Positions 1 to 8,095 of a DNA stretch of 16,150 bases are shown here, piece by piece. The notes beneath the pieces are model-generated. The model did not search any database and was not told where the DNA came from. It saw only the letters and a list, made by a program, of their open reading frames with translations. Positions within the stretch are counted from its first letter, which is position 1, and each line of letters opens with the position of its first letter. The position numbers and the translations under genes were made by a program. The stretch is from Stramenopiles sp. TOSAG23-3 (taxonomy: Eukaryota; Sar), in the NCBI GenBank assembly GCA_900128585.1, contig LT642497.1, positions 1 to 16,150 on the forward strand, in the 5' to 3' direction.

Positions 1-1064
1 TGTGGCAGTTGTAAATTTCATGTTGGTGTTAAGGATTTCAATAAAAATGAATAGAATCTTCTTTTCGGTTTAACAATATACTGCTCTCTTACATAATTGT
101 GGATTTATTCTCTACTCTTTTTAGTTATACGACGTGTGACTCTTCGCTTGATCCCTCCGCTTGATCTGTTAATTTTTTTTGTGCGTGTTGTGGTGGTGGT
201 GGTGGATGGTGTTTTTCTTTCTTTCTTCTTCTTCTTCTTGGTGATGTTGTGTGGTGTTGTTTCTTGTGATAGTCTCTACATTCCATACTACATCTCCTCT
301 TCTTCATCAACAATAATCACTTTTTTCGTCATTTTTTTAAAATGTGCTGACTTCATCACGAAGAATACACAATAAATAGCACAGGAATCACCGACCCAAT
401 ACATTATTGGACACTGTTATATTATTTTATTTATTTTTTAATAAATTATTATTATTATTCTTTATTACATTGTTGTACAAATTACAATGCTAATCGGATG
501 TTATTCCAATTCAGTTATTACCTTAATTACATGATAATTTAAACTGTATTGCAATGTAGCTTCATATCTATTAAGGGTCTACGGTCTAATTCAGTTAATA
601 AATTAACAGGTAATTACCATTGGTTCTATCAAACATAGACACAACCTGTCTTAGACTACGGTTTTTATTATTAACTACAGTTCTTGACCGCACTTCCTAG
701 ATGGCTACACTACGAGCCCTCGTACGAGGAGTAGCCTAGTAATAATAAATTATAATATTATTTATTATTTTATATAAATTGTAATAATATTTGTTGATCC
801 ATTTTTTTTTTATTAATAATAAAATTATTTAAAAAAAAAAAAATATTATTATTATTATTATTTCATTTTTCATCAGAGATGATGATTGTTGAAGAAAACA
901 AATGTAACACAACACATATAAAAAGAAAGATTGTGAGTAGTAATAAATTGCGCCGCTTTGTCTGGGTGCATGTTCGTATTCAGAATAGGTCGTAATTCTT
1001 CGTTACAGTTTGCGCCCGAATTTTCTTCACCTTTTCACTCTCGGTGTACAAGTTTGTGCTCCCA
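1..1064. other. AT-rich intergenic spacer with microsatellites
   Basis: No supported complete gene. It holds a T/CTT-rich tract around 170-250, ATT-type microsatellites (about 420-460 and 840-865), a long A run near 829-842, and one island of higher GC (about 640-740) containing a 12-bp perfect palindrome at 718-729. The first 54 bases read open in frame 1 (ending CGSCKFHVGVKDFNKNE, stop TAG at 52-54). That could be the tail of a gene starting before the window, but it is too short to call. Confidence 0.7.
917..925 (+). promoter_or_regulatory. possible TATA-like element upstream of the hydrolase gene
   Basis: TATAAAAAG lies about 140 bases before the ATG at 1065. It matches the TATA-box consensus, but in spacers this AT-rich such matches arise often by chance. 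No transcript start can be read from sequence. Confidence 0.2.
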
Positions 1065-2072
1065 ATGAGACTTGTTACAGCGCGCAGGTTTTTGGCGGTC
1101 CTTGCGCTCTTGTCGTTTTTGAAAGTACTGAAGGATTTTACATGGTGGCAGGGGCTATACGACACGCTATACTGCTATGCAAAAATCCACCTTCGCAACT
1201 TGCTGATGACGGGGCACTTTAAGCAGCAGTTCGTTCAAAAGGAAGTCATCGTGGACGACACGGACGGCGAAACCAGCGTCGTGTGGTGGGGTAGGCGCGC
1301 CTTGCAAACGTCAAAACCCACGGGAGACAAGATTCTCTGGGTCATACTTCCGGGCGGGATGAGGGCCGGGGATAGCTTTTACACTTCCGAAGCAGTAGGA
1401 AAACTGGTCCACGGTGAAGAAGACTGGTGTGTGTTTCACAACCCAGGGATTGTGAACACGGTGTTGTCGCACCCGCCCGCACTGGTCGATACAAAGTACT
1501 TGGAATGTTTTCTCCACCGTTCCCGAGAAAAGTACGATAGGATAATTCTGCTAGGGTTCAGTGCGGGGGGGATGCTTTCCGTGGCGGCTTCGAAATTTTC
1601 AGACAAAACGGTTACCATACACTCCCCAGATATTATTCGCGAAACGTTTGAAAAGCAACGTGCGGATGGGTTCCTGGATATTTTGTTTGCTTTGTCACTA
1701 TATGGAACTATGAAGCGAAGCGGGGCGTTTTCCAGGTATAAGCCCCATAGTCCGTGGGCGTGGTTGGAAGGTTTTAAGTGGATGAAACGGTACACGGAGA
1801 GAGTGTTCCAACGGCCATGGCATGACATGGAGAATTTATGGAGCTGCAGAAATATTATTGTCGATGCAGCCGAAAGTGGAACCAAGTTGAATGTTCTTCG
1901 AGTGGTATCGGAGAATGACCCAATTGTGCCGTTCTCAACGATCGATGTAACTGCTTCCAAAAAGGCTTTGACAAAATGTTTGGTGCTGAAGAGGGGCGGA
2001 CACTGTACGGTGCCGAACCCATCTATCGAGCCCATTCGCAAGCATGCCATGAGTAAGATTGTATCATCTTGA
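1065..2072 (+). CDS. alpha/beta hydrolase, EMB8/ABHD1-3-like, membrane-anchored
   Basis: 335 residues from the first in-frame ATG. The longer open frame begins at a GTG (1044), an unlikely nuclear start. The N-terminus has a basic start and a hydrophobic helix (about residues 9-22), suggesting a signal anchor. The core is alpha/beta hydrolase: an oxyanion-side ILPGGM near 94-99, the nucleophile elbow GFSAGG (Ser166), an acid in SENDPIVPF (Asp285) and the catalytic His in RGGHCTV (His313). Order and spacing fit the EMB8/YheT/ABHD1-3 esterase group, whose members are membrane-bound lipases or esterases of poorly defined substrate. The position after the oxyanion strand, usually an N-x-R-G type turn in this group, reads FHNPGI here, so the assignment is by fold rather than close match. 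Stop is TGA. A 213-codon antisense frame across its 3' half is a shadow. Confidence 0.85.
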   Translation: MRLVTARRFLAVLALLSFLKVLKDFTWWQGLYDTLYCYAKIHLRNLLMTGHFKQQFVQKEVIVDDTDGETSVVWWGRRALQTSKPTGDKILWVILPGGMRAGDSFYTSEAVGKLVHGEEDWCVFHNPGIVNTVLSHPPALVDTKYLECFLHRSREKYDRIILLGFSAGGMLSVAASKFSDKTVTIHSPDIIRETFEKQRADGFLDILFALSLYGTMKRSGAFSRYKPHSPWAWLEGFKWMKRYTERVFQRPWHDMENLWSCRNIIVDAAESGTKLNVLRVVSENDPIVPFSTIDVTASKKALTKCLVLKRGGHCTVPNPSIEPIRKHAMSKIVSS

Positions 2073-2782
2073 AACATGTCTTAATAAGATGTCAATCATT
2101 TTAAACTCGGTCGCATACGCTGCATATTTTTATGTGTTATTGTGGTAAATATTGCTAAGTCGTACAAAGATTGAAATTACAAAAGGTGCAACAAAAACAA
2201 GACGAAGCAACACATTTTAAATTCATCATTTTATTATTATTTTTTTTTACGTATAATAGTCTAATATCATAGATAATAAATATGCAATAATAAAAAATAT
2301 CTTTTTTTATATACAATTAATTCATCATCTCAGATCGATGATCAGCAGCAGGAGCACAGTGTGAAATGACGGCAGGTCCCAGGTCCGGCGTACCGGTATT
2401 AATACCTTTGTATTATACCTGTACCAGCAGGTATAAATAATATATTTAAAAATGATTTATGAAGAAGTGTCTCTTTTTATTTTTATGAGCTAACCGTTGA
2501 AGTAGTATAAATGTATGGGCAAAGGTATTATTATTATTTTGGTACCCGTACCTGTACCCCTGTAACTGTAGATCGTACCAGTAGCTGTAGCTGTAGTAGT
2601 AGTGATAAAGGAATTTGTGATGAAAGTATTATATAATAAAATATTAATTCCAATTTTACAATTTTAGGTCATCTGACACGTAAAACAAGAGTGTGAAAAA
2701 CATTTTAATATCCGTTTGGAATTTGGAAATAGACGTCTACACTTTAACGCGAATAACTGCAGAGTTATAGAATGAGGATTGG
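2073..2782. other. intergenic spacer with GTACC-type palindromes
   Basis: No open frame with coding character. The middle (about 2375-2600) carries repeated GTACC/GGTAC words, including a perfect 12-bp palindrome GGTATTAATACC at 2395-2406 and a 9-bp perfect stem at 2413-2421/2428-2436. A GTAGCT/GTAGTA tandem stretch occupies about 2580-2604. The rest is AT-rich. Promoter elements for the next gene must lie here, but none is distinctive. Confidence 0.65.
2413..2436. repeat. short perfect hairpin in GTACC-rich spacer
   Basis: TTATACCTG (2413-2421) is exactly reverse-complementary to CAGGTATAA (2428-2436) around a 6-base loop. A second palindrome, GGTATTAATACC, sits just upstream at 2395-2406. 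A shared word with the 3' end of the window suggests a dispersed intergenic repeat family. Confidence 0.6.
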
Positions 2783-2801
2783 ATGGCGGGCTTTGCTGTG
2801 A
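2772..2801 (+). promoter_or_regulatory. 9-codon upstream ORF overlapping the next start codon
   Basis: An ATG 11 bases before the main start opens MRIGWRALL followed by TGA at 2799-2801. It is in another frame and overlaps the main ATG at 2783. Overlapping uORFs usually lower initiation at the main start. Whether this ATG lies in the mRNA is unknown. Confidence 0.35.
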
Positions 2802-5800
2802 ACCAAGTGCTGTTCGATGAGCTCCAGGCTGCGGACGAGACTCTGAAAACTTCGGAGATCTCGACTCCTCGGGACGATACGATATTAAAAGCGATGAAAA
2901 ACAAGATGCAAACTGAAATTGTGAGGGGGTTAACCGTTGTATCCTTCGTCGACACGGTGGAAGAAGCCAACGTATCCATCATGGCGGCATCGATCGCGGT
3001 GTACTCATGTCGCGCTTTGCAGTCTCGGAGAAAGGTTGCGCTCATGGAGCTCTGTGGAAAGCAAACGTACGGTTTGGATGTGAACAAATTGATTAGACAC
3101 GGAAGTATACTAGTACGGAGGGAAATAATAGAAGGGCTGCGGGTAAAAGAGAACGTTAGCAAAACATTTGACTACCGGAATATCCTGAAGCGGGTGCCGG
3201 GAACAGACCATCGGAAAATCAATTACGACTTCAACTTAAATGACAGCAACAAGCCAAAGAAACTGCCTTCCATCATAGAAACCCACGCCAAGGCCCTGGC
3301 AATCTCCCTCCGCAACAACGTGCAAAACGTGACCAATAAACAAAACCACATTTCGAGCGCTTACCGTATAGATGCTTTGGGGTTGATGAAAACATATCCT
3401 GAGATTTTTTCCCGGGCGATTTCCGACGACGTGTTGCTGCAAATATTGAACCCGCTGATGGAAAACGTAACGGATGGCGGCGGTGGGGTATCCACTGCTG
3501 CGCTAGATGTGGCAACGGCATTTCTCTCTCAAGGGGTAGGGGTATCAGAAAATTTTCTGACGGAGAAAACGGACCTGGCCGCTTTTGTAACGCATTGCGT
3601 TGGTGTGCTTGAAAAGTTTAGATTAAAAATAAAAGACGGGGGCGAACACCGCAGCATTTGTTGTGCGTGCATGGACGTCTTGTCGACCAAAACGTTAGCG
3701 AAACATGCTGCAAGTCACATTGCTGTTCTCGCCCAGTTTTTGAGGTCGAGCAATAAAACGACGCAACTGGCAACTTCGATGTGCATTAAAACGATATGCA
3801 AGAAGAACCCTGATGAATCCATGAAAGAGTTGCTTGCGCTGCTAACCGACGACGACAGTGGGAAAGACACCATCGTGGCTGCACTGTACGCTCTGCGGGT
3901 GCTGGGGGCCCGCGTCTCCGAGCATGCGAAGCCGGTCATGGCTTTGGTGGAAGGCATGGAAAACGATCGGAAAGTTCGGTTAGAGGCCATGGAGACTGTG
4001 GTTGCGATACAAATAGAAGAAGTGCAGTACGCGGGGGTGAAAGCGCCTCTCATTATGTTTTTGAGGGGGCTGCTGCGGGACGAGCTGCCGGAAATAAGAT
4101 CAAAGGCACTCGACATAATCAGTCAATCGTTGGGGCCTGCAGCTATACGTTACGACAAGAATTTTGGATTTGCCCTGCGCGACGAGAACCCCTCGGTTCG
4201 CAGATCAGCGCTGAAAAGTTTAAAGCAGCTCGGCAAAGCTGCAAAGCGATTCTCCGTCCAAGTTGCCCACGCCTTGGAAGACCCGTTTTCCGACATACGT
4301 TTCCAAGCGAAAGATACCATCGTTGCTATTGATCCCCCTCCAAGCTCTGCCTCACTGTTCACTCGGAGGTTTGCGCACAAAGATGGAACGGTACGACTGG
4401 TGGCATTGAGTGCTTTCGTTGCAATTTTTGGCCAACGATTGAAAGATCACGCAAGAACGCATGCAGTGGATGTCGTGAAACTGTGGCATGACCCTGAGCC
4501 TGAAATTCGGCGCCTGGCCCTGCAATTTACATACGATCATTTGTGCGGGGAAACGCTTTTTCCCTACAACGATGACATGGCAATTGCAATCACCGACAGC
4601 GACATGCTGGCGCAAACAACCGCCGTCCAGATATTGAAAAAGAGCCCGAACCTTGACTTGGCAGCACGTTACATGCATCACATAGCGCAGCTAATCGAAG
4701 ACGATGATCCGCCAGTGCGAAACGTCATATGCGAATCGCTTCGTTCTTGTCACCGGTTTGCCGTCCAGCACGACAACAATTTGCAGAACAAGCACAAACA
4801 TGGGTTAGAAAAGTATAACCAGCTGAAGGAAGGAATGCACAGAATTCGACACGAGGCTCATGAGAAAATAAAAGGCATGCGAGGAAACAATTTAGAGTGG
4901 ATCCTGGAGCAAAGGCGGTCTTGCAGGCAGGAAATTATTGAGATGCAATCGAAAAACAGCAAATTGTCCAACCAAATTGCGGAGCAAGTTGCGGCGTACA
5001 AAGAGCTTGTGGACCAGATCAAGATGCAGCGTATCGAAAGGCGGTATGCTAGTCAGGAATTGGAGCGGATGCTGAATGAAGCGAGGGCCGGCATTGGCGA
5101 TCTAACGAAGGAAGAAGTTGTGCGCAGAACGCTAGAATCGGAGGAGAAGGAAAGGGTCCAAGAGCGAGAGCGAGCCATCAAAATGTCCGATGTTCGAAAC
5201 AAAGAACGGGATTTGATCAACATCAGAAAAAACAACGAAGTTAGAATTGAAGAATTACAAGTGCAAATGGACAAGAACGACAAACGTTACGAGCGAAAAG
5301 AGGCTGAGCTTACTCGTCGCGAAGAGGAATCCAGGGCTGTGCACTTTAATCAGGTAGGCATGCTCGAAGAAGAAACGCGAACGTTCGACATTGTGATGCG
5401 CAACGAAATACATGATTACGAAAAGTACAGAAGGATTTTAATCGCTGCTACCTCAAAGTCGCACAGCGTCCCCATTCGATTATCCGCTTTACAAGCCCTA
5501 AAGTCGGTTCACATAAAGTGGGAAGGTTGCAAGTACACAGAAGAGATTGAAAAGTGCCTTGCAATGACGGAAGTATCTCAGATTCGGAGTGCGGCAACGG
5601 ACCTACTGCTTTACGTGACGTTCCCTGACCAAGCCTACCGGTATGCGAGGCAAACGGTGCGTGATTTGCCTAAGCTGTGCTCTAAATCTCGCCAAAGTGC
5701 TACTGATGGTTTGATGGCCCTTGGAGCGGTAGCCACACAGCTAGGATCCCATTTCATAGGCTCCCATGGCGTTTACCCAGAAGTAGGAACATTCGCTATC

Positions 5801-6157
5801 AAAAGAAAGTACATTGGACCTCTGAAAATTGGGCTGGAGCAGAAGATTACAGATGTGTTTAAACTGCTCGACACGGACGGGAATGGAAGCCTGGAGAAGA
5901 AAGAGATTTCGAGAGCAATATCGCGGAGCGAAAATGTGCGAAATATTTTGCGGACGCATCCCGCTTTGGAACGGTTCCTGAAACCAAAACTGTGGCAAAA
6001 AACTTTCATGGCGATGGATACGTCCCAGGACGGTGTAGTAGAATTGGATGAATTGATTTCTTTTGTAAAGCGCACGATGGCGGGAGTCGACCCTATCGTT
6101 AGTGGGAAAACTGTAGAATTGAACAAGAAATGGATAAATTTGCCGAAGAAAATTTAA
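2783..6157 (+). CDS. HEAT/ARM-repeat, coiled-coil and EF-hand protein
   Basis: 1124 residues, single exon, with an in-frame TAG at 2768-2770 just upstream supporting this ATG. Residues about 1-660 are helical repeats of HEAT/ARM type, visible as recurring D-x-x-x-[VI]-R-x-x-A units (for example DENPSVRRSALKSL at 467-480, DGTVRLVALSAF near 534-545, DPEPEIRRLAL near 570-580, DDDPPVRN near 640-647). Residues about 665-880 are a long charged coiled coil. A further repeat-like unit (SHSVPIRLSALQAL) follows near 893. Two canonical calcium-binding EF-hand loops end the protein: DTDGNGSLEKKE (1030-1041) and DTSQDGVVELDE (1079-1090), all side-chain ligand positions filled. The loops are 49 residues apart, more than in a compact EF pair. 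There is no signal peptide or TM. The architecture suggests a calcium-responsive scaffold. I do not recognise a named orthologue. Confidence 0.9.
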   Translation: MAGFAVNQVLFDELQAADETLKTSEISTPRDDTILKAMKNKMQTEIVRGLTVVSFVDTVEEANVSIMAASIAVYSCRALQSRRKVALMELCGKQTYGLDVNKLIRHGSILVRREIIEGLRVKENVSKTFDYRNILKRVPGTDHRKINYDFNLNDSNKPKKLPSIIETHAKALAISLRNNVQNVTNKQNHISSAYRIDALGLMKTYPEIFSRAISDDVLLQILNPLMENVTDGGGGVSTAALDVATAFLSQGVGVSENFLTEKTDLAAFVTHCVGVLEKFRLKIKDGGEHRSICCACMDVLSTKTLAKHAASHIAVLAQFLRSSNKTTQLATSMCIKTICKKNPDESMKELLALLTDDDSGKDTIVAALYALRVLGARVSEHAKPVMALVEGMENDRKVRLEAMETVVAIQIEEVQYAGVKAPLIMFLRGLLRDELPEIRSKALDIISQSLGPAAIRYDKNFGFALRDENPSVRRSALKSLKQLGKAAKRFSVQVAHALEDPFSDIRFQAKDTIVAIDPPPSSASLFTRRFAHKDGTVRLVALSAFVAIFGQRLKDHARTHAVDVVKLWHDPEPEIRRLALQFTYDHLCGETLFPYNDDMAIAITDSDMLAQTTAVQILKKSPNLDLAARYMHHIAQLIEDDDPPVRNVICESLRSCHRFAVQHDNNLQNKHKHGLEKYNQLKEGMHRIRHEAHEKIKGMRGNNLEWILEQRRSCRQEIIEMQSKNSKLSNQIAEQVAAYKELVDQIKMQRIERRYASQELERMLNEARAGIGDLTKEEVVRRTLESEEKERVQERERAIKMSDVRNKERDLINIRKNNEVRIEELQVQMDKNDKRYERKEAELTRREEESRAVHFNQVGMLEEETRTFDIVMRNEIHDYEKYRRILIAATSKSHSVPIRLSALQALKSVHIKWEGCKYTEEIEKCLAMTEVSQIRSAATDLLLYVTFPDQAYRYARQTVRDLPKLCSKSRQSATDGLMALGAVATQLGSHFIGSHGVYPEVGTFAIKRKYIGPLKIGLEQKITDVFKLLDTDGNGSLEKKEISRAISRSENVRNILRTHPALERFLKPKLWQKTFMAMDTSQDGVVELDELISFVKRTMAGVDPIVSGKTVELNKKWINLPKKI

Positions 6158-6261
6158 GTCTATTATTGTGAGAGGAAAGATTTAAAGCCTAAGCTATATT
6201 GTTAAATAACAGCCAATTTTCTTGTTTTTTTTTATTGTTTTTAAAAATTATTAAAATCTCT

Positions 6262-6966
6262 TTATGCAAAAGGGTTATCGTCGCCGGAGTTGCCCCCACC
6301 GAATTTCTGAGAATTGTCCGATGCACCCCAGTTCGAATTTGATCCAAACGCATCTGGTGGTACGCCTACATCTTTGCCCGACGGTGGCTGAAACGATCCT
6401 GGACCGGAGGTTCCGGCAGCGTTAGTCTCTGGCCCAGCGTTTGCGCCAATGTTCTCCGAGTATTCTGGAAGCATGCATATGACCCACAAGTTGAACAGGG
6501 CGTTCGCCCAGGAAAGAAGGCCTGCAACCATCCCAAGGACAGAGCTGGAGAGCATTCCACCTGCGGCTTTGGCGTCCGCAGACGTTTGCTGGGGATCTGG
6601 GAGACCGAAGCATAGGCTCCCGGCGAAGATAACAAACAGAAACCTTCCATAAAATGTGTACACAAACCCGCAGTTCTTTCGATTGCAAGTGTCAATTTTC
6701 CCGAAGCCGATAGAAAATACTAGGAATATAATCCCGCACGCGATTGAGTATGTTCCGATTAGCGCAGCCTGAATAGACCTTGTGGGATTTTGGGGGATAC
6801 TTAACCAATATAGTACACCCACTAACAATATCAACGCCCCGTTTATCACATTTATCAACTTTAGCACGATCGGGTTGGTGGCGCACTTGACGCACTTTGA
6901 GCCCGCCCCTTGTGCAGAGCTGCCGCGGGCGTCTGGGGCCGCAGTTCGCTGATTGTATTGTTCCAT
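6262..6966 (-). CDS. four-TM membrane protein, COPI-associated/Tvp15-like (tentative)
   Basis: 234 residues with a cytosolic-type N-terminus containing CVKC (25-28) and four hydrophobic segments at about 33-55, 65-88, 100-122 and 141-166. The third begins with FYGRFLFVIFAG, resembling the aromatic/GR segment of COPI-associated (Tvp15-type) proteins of the Golgi. The C-terminal tail (about 167-234) is Gly/Asn/Ser/Pro-rich and ends DDNPFA. NPF is the ligand of EH-domain endocytic adaptors and occurs in SCAMP-type trafficking proteins, although SCAMPs carry it at the N-terminus. The likely role is vesicle/Golgi membrane trafficking; the family name is an inference from topology and one motif. 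It ends 104 bases from the convergent EF-hand gene. Confidence 0.75.
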   Translation of the reverse strand: MEQYNQRTAAPDARGSSAQGAGSKCVKCATNPIVLKLINVINGALILLVGVLYWLSIPQNPTRSIQAALIGTYSIACGIIFLVFSIGFGKIDTCNRKNCGFVYTFYGRFLFVIFAGSLCFGLPDPQQTSADAKAAGGMLSSSVLGMVAGLLSWANALFNLWVICMLPEYSENIGANAGPETNAAGTSGPGSFQPPSGKDVGVPPDAFGSNSNWGASDNSQKFGGGNSGDDNPFA

Positions 6967-7735
6967 GACGAAATCCGTAAGTAGAAATTCGTGTCTTTGC
7001 CTGGACTAAGGTTTTGAAGTCTTAGGTAGAATAGAATATTTTCTAACCTACAATTGTTTCCTCCAATTGTCTATATGTATGGGTTTGAAAAAGGTGGATT
7101 AGTTCTAACTATGGGAACATGAGAACATTGCTTATATATTCATTCAAAAAGTTGTATTGTTGAATTTTTACTTCTTTTCTTCCTTATTATTACTTCTTCT
7201 CCTCTTCTTCTTACTACCAATATTAATAGAGACATGTATAATAACCATAAACACAATGATGTAACAACACTCAAAAAAAAAAGAAAAAAGGAAAAAAAAG
7301 AAAGAGAAAACAAAAAATAATATTCCATCTTTTTATAGTGCTGTAGTATGATGTTATAAAATTTTAAATAAATTCTCATTAGTAGGTTCTCCTGCTGTGT
7401 GCTAGTAATTATTTTGGATACAAAAACAATAATAAAATATTATGGATTCTTTTTTTAAATTGTATACTTTTTTCATAGGGTATTATTGATTTTTGAGTAT
7501 ATATATATTGTATTCTAAATATATTAATATTTGAAGGAAGGACGGAGACACGAAGTCACGGAGAATATTCAACGATATATATAGGTTATAATATTGTAGT
7601 ATAAATGATAAATAAGTACAAATATAATAATATGGAATTACTTAGGACTACGTACTGTATTAGCGAAATAATATCAAATATGAAAAAATAACAAGAACAC
7701 AGTGTGTAATATAAATAAACCACACATTTTACCGG

Positions 7736-7899
7736 TCTCTCTTCTTCTTTCTTCTTTCTTCTTCTTCTTCTTCTTCTTTCTTCTTCTTCTTCTTCTTCTT
7801 CTTCTTCTCCTCCTCTTCTTCTTGTTGTTTCTTCTTCTTTCTTCTTCTTCTTCTTTTCTTCTCCTCCTCTTCTTTTTTTTTCTCTTCTTTTTTTTTTTT
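7736..7899. repeat. polypyrimidine (TTC)n/(TTTC)n microsatellite tract
   Basis: 164 bases of almost pure C/T interrupted by only two G (7824, 7827), made mostly of TTC, TTTC and TCC units and ending in a T run. The length is hypervariable in such tracts, so the exact number of units in the assembly may be unreliable. Confidence 0.9.
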
Positions 7900-8013
7900 A
7901 TTAATTTATTATTTTTTGTTATTGTGTTCTTCGAAATCTATATAATAAGAAAGAATATATATTTACAAAAATAAAGAAAGAATGAGAAAAAAGGGAGTAC
8001 AAATAGAGAAAGA

Positions 8014-8035
8014 CAGAAAGAAAGAAAGAAAGAAA
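8014..8035. repeat. (GAAA)n microsatellite
   Basis: Five or so tandem GAAA units, 60-80 bases before the ATG of the downstream gene. This is a purine tract in the same spacer as the pyrimidine tract. Confidence 0.7.
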
Positions 8036-8095
8036 ACAAAGGCAGATATTGGATGACTTTATTTTATTAAAGGACCATCTCTCTTTTAAGCTTTA

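Larger units (their letters stand above)
6967..8095. other. divergent intergenic spacer, pyrimidine/purine-rich
   Basis: Lies between the starts of two divergent genes, so it should contain both promoters. No coding-like frame is seen. It holds an A-rich/purine run near 7272-7310, AT-rich DNA (7330-7700), a very long TTC-type pyrimidine tract (7736-7899) and a GAAA tandem (about 8014-8035). Open frames in the tract (poly-Leu/Phe) are artefacts of the repeat. Confidence 0.7.

Noticed and set aside
97-375. 92-codon plus-strand frame in the first spacer
   Set aside because: Low-complexity Val/Phe/Ser translation of a T/G-rich microsatellite region, with no coding character.
1044-1064. GTG start of the hydrolase frame (and similarly GTG at 11629 and TTG at 14482)
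   Set aside because: Non-ATG starts are unlikely in a nuclear genome, and in each case a suitable in-frame ATG lies shortly downstream at the family-consistent position.
1436-2077. 213-codon minus-strand frame opposite the hydrolase gene
   Set aside because: It lies fully antisense to a gene with a complete catalytic triad, and its translation has no domain-like pattern. Long antisense frames are common opposite GC-richer coding DNA.
7702-7974. 90-codon plus-strand frame of Leu/Phe/Ser runs
   Set aside because: It is the translation of the TTC/TTTC microsatellite tract.
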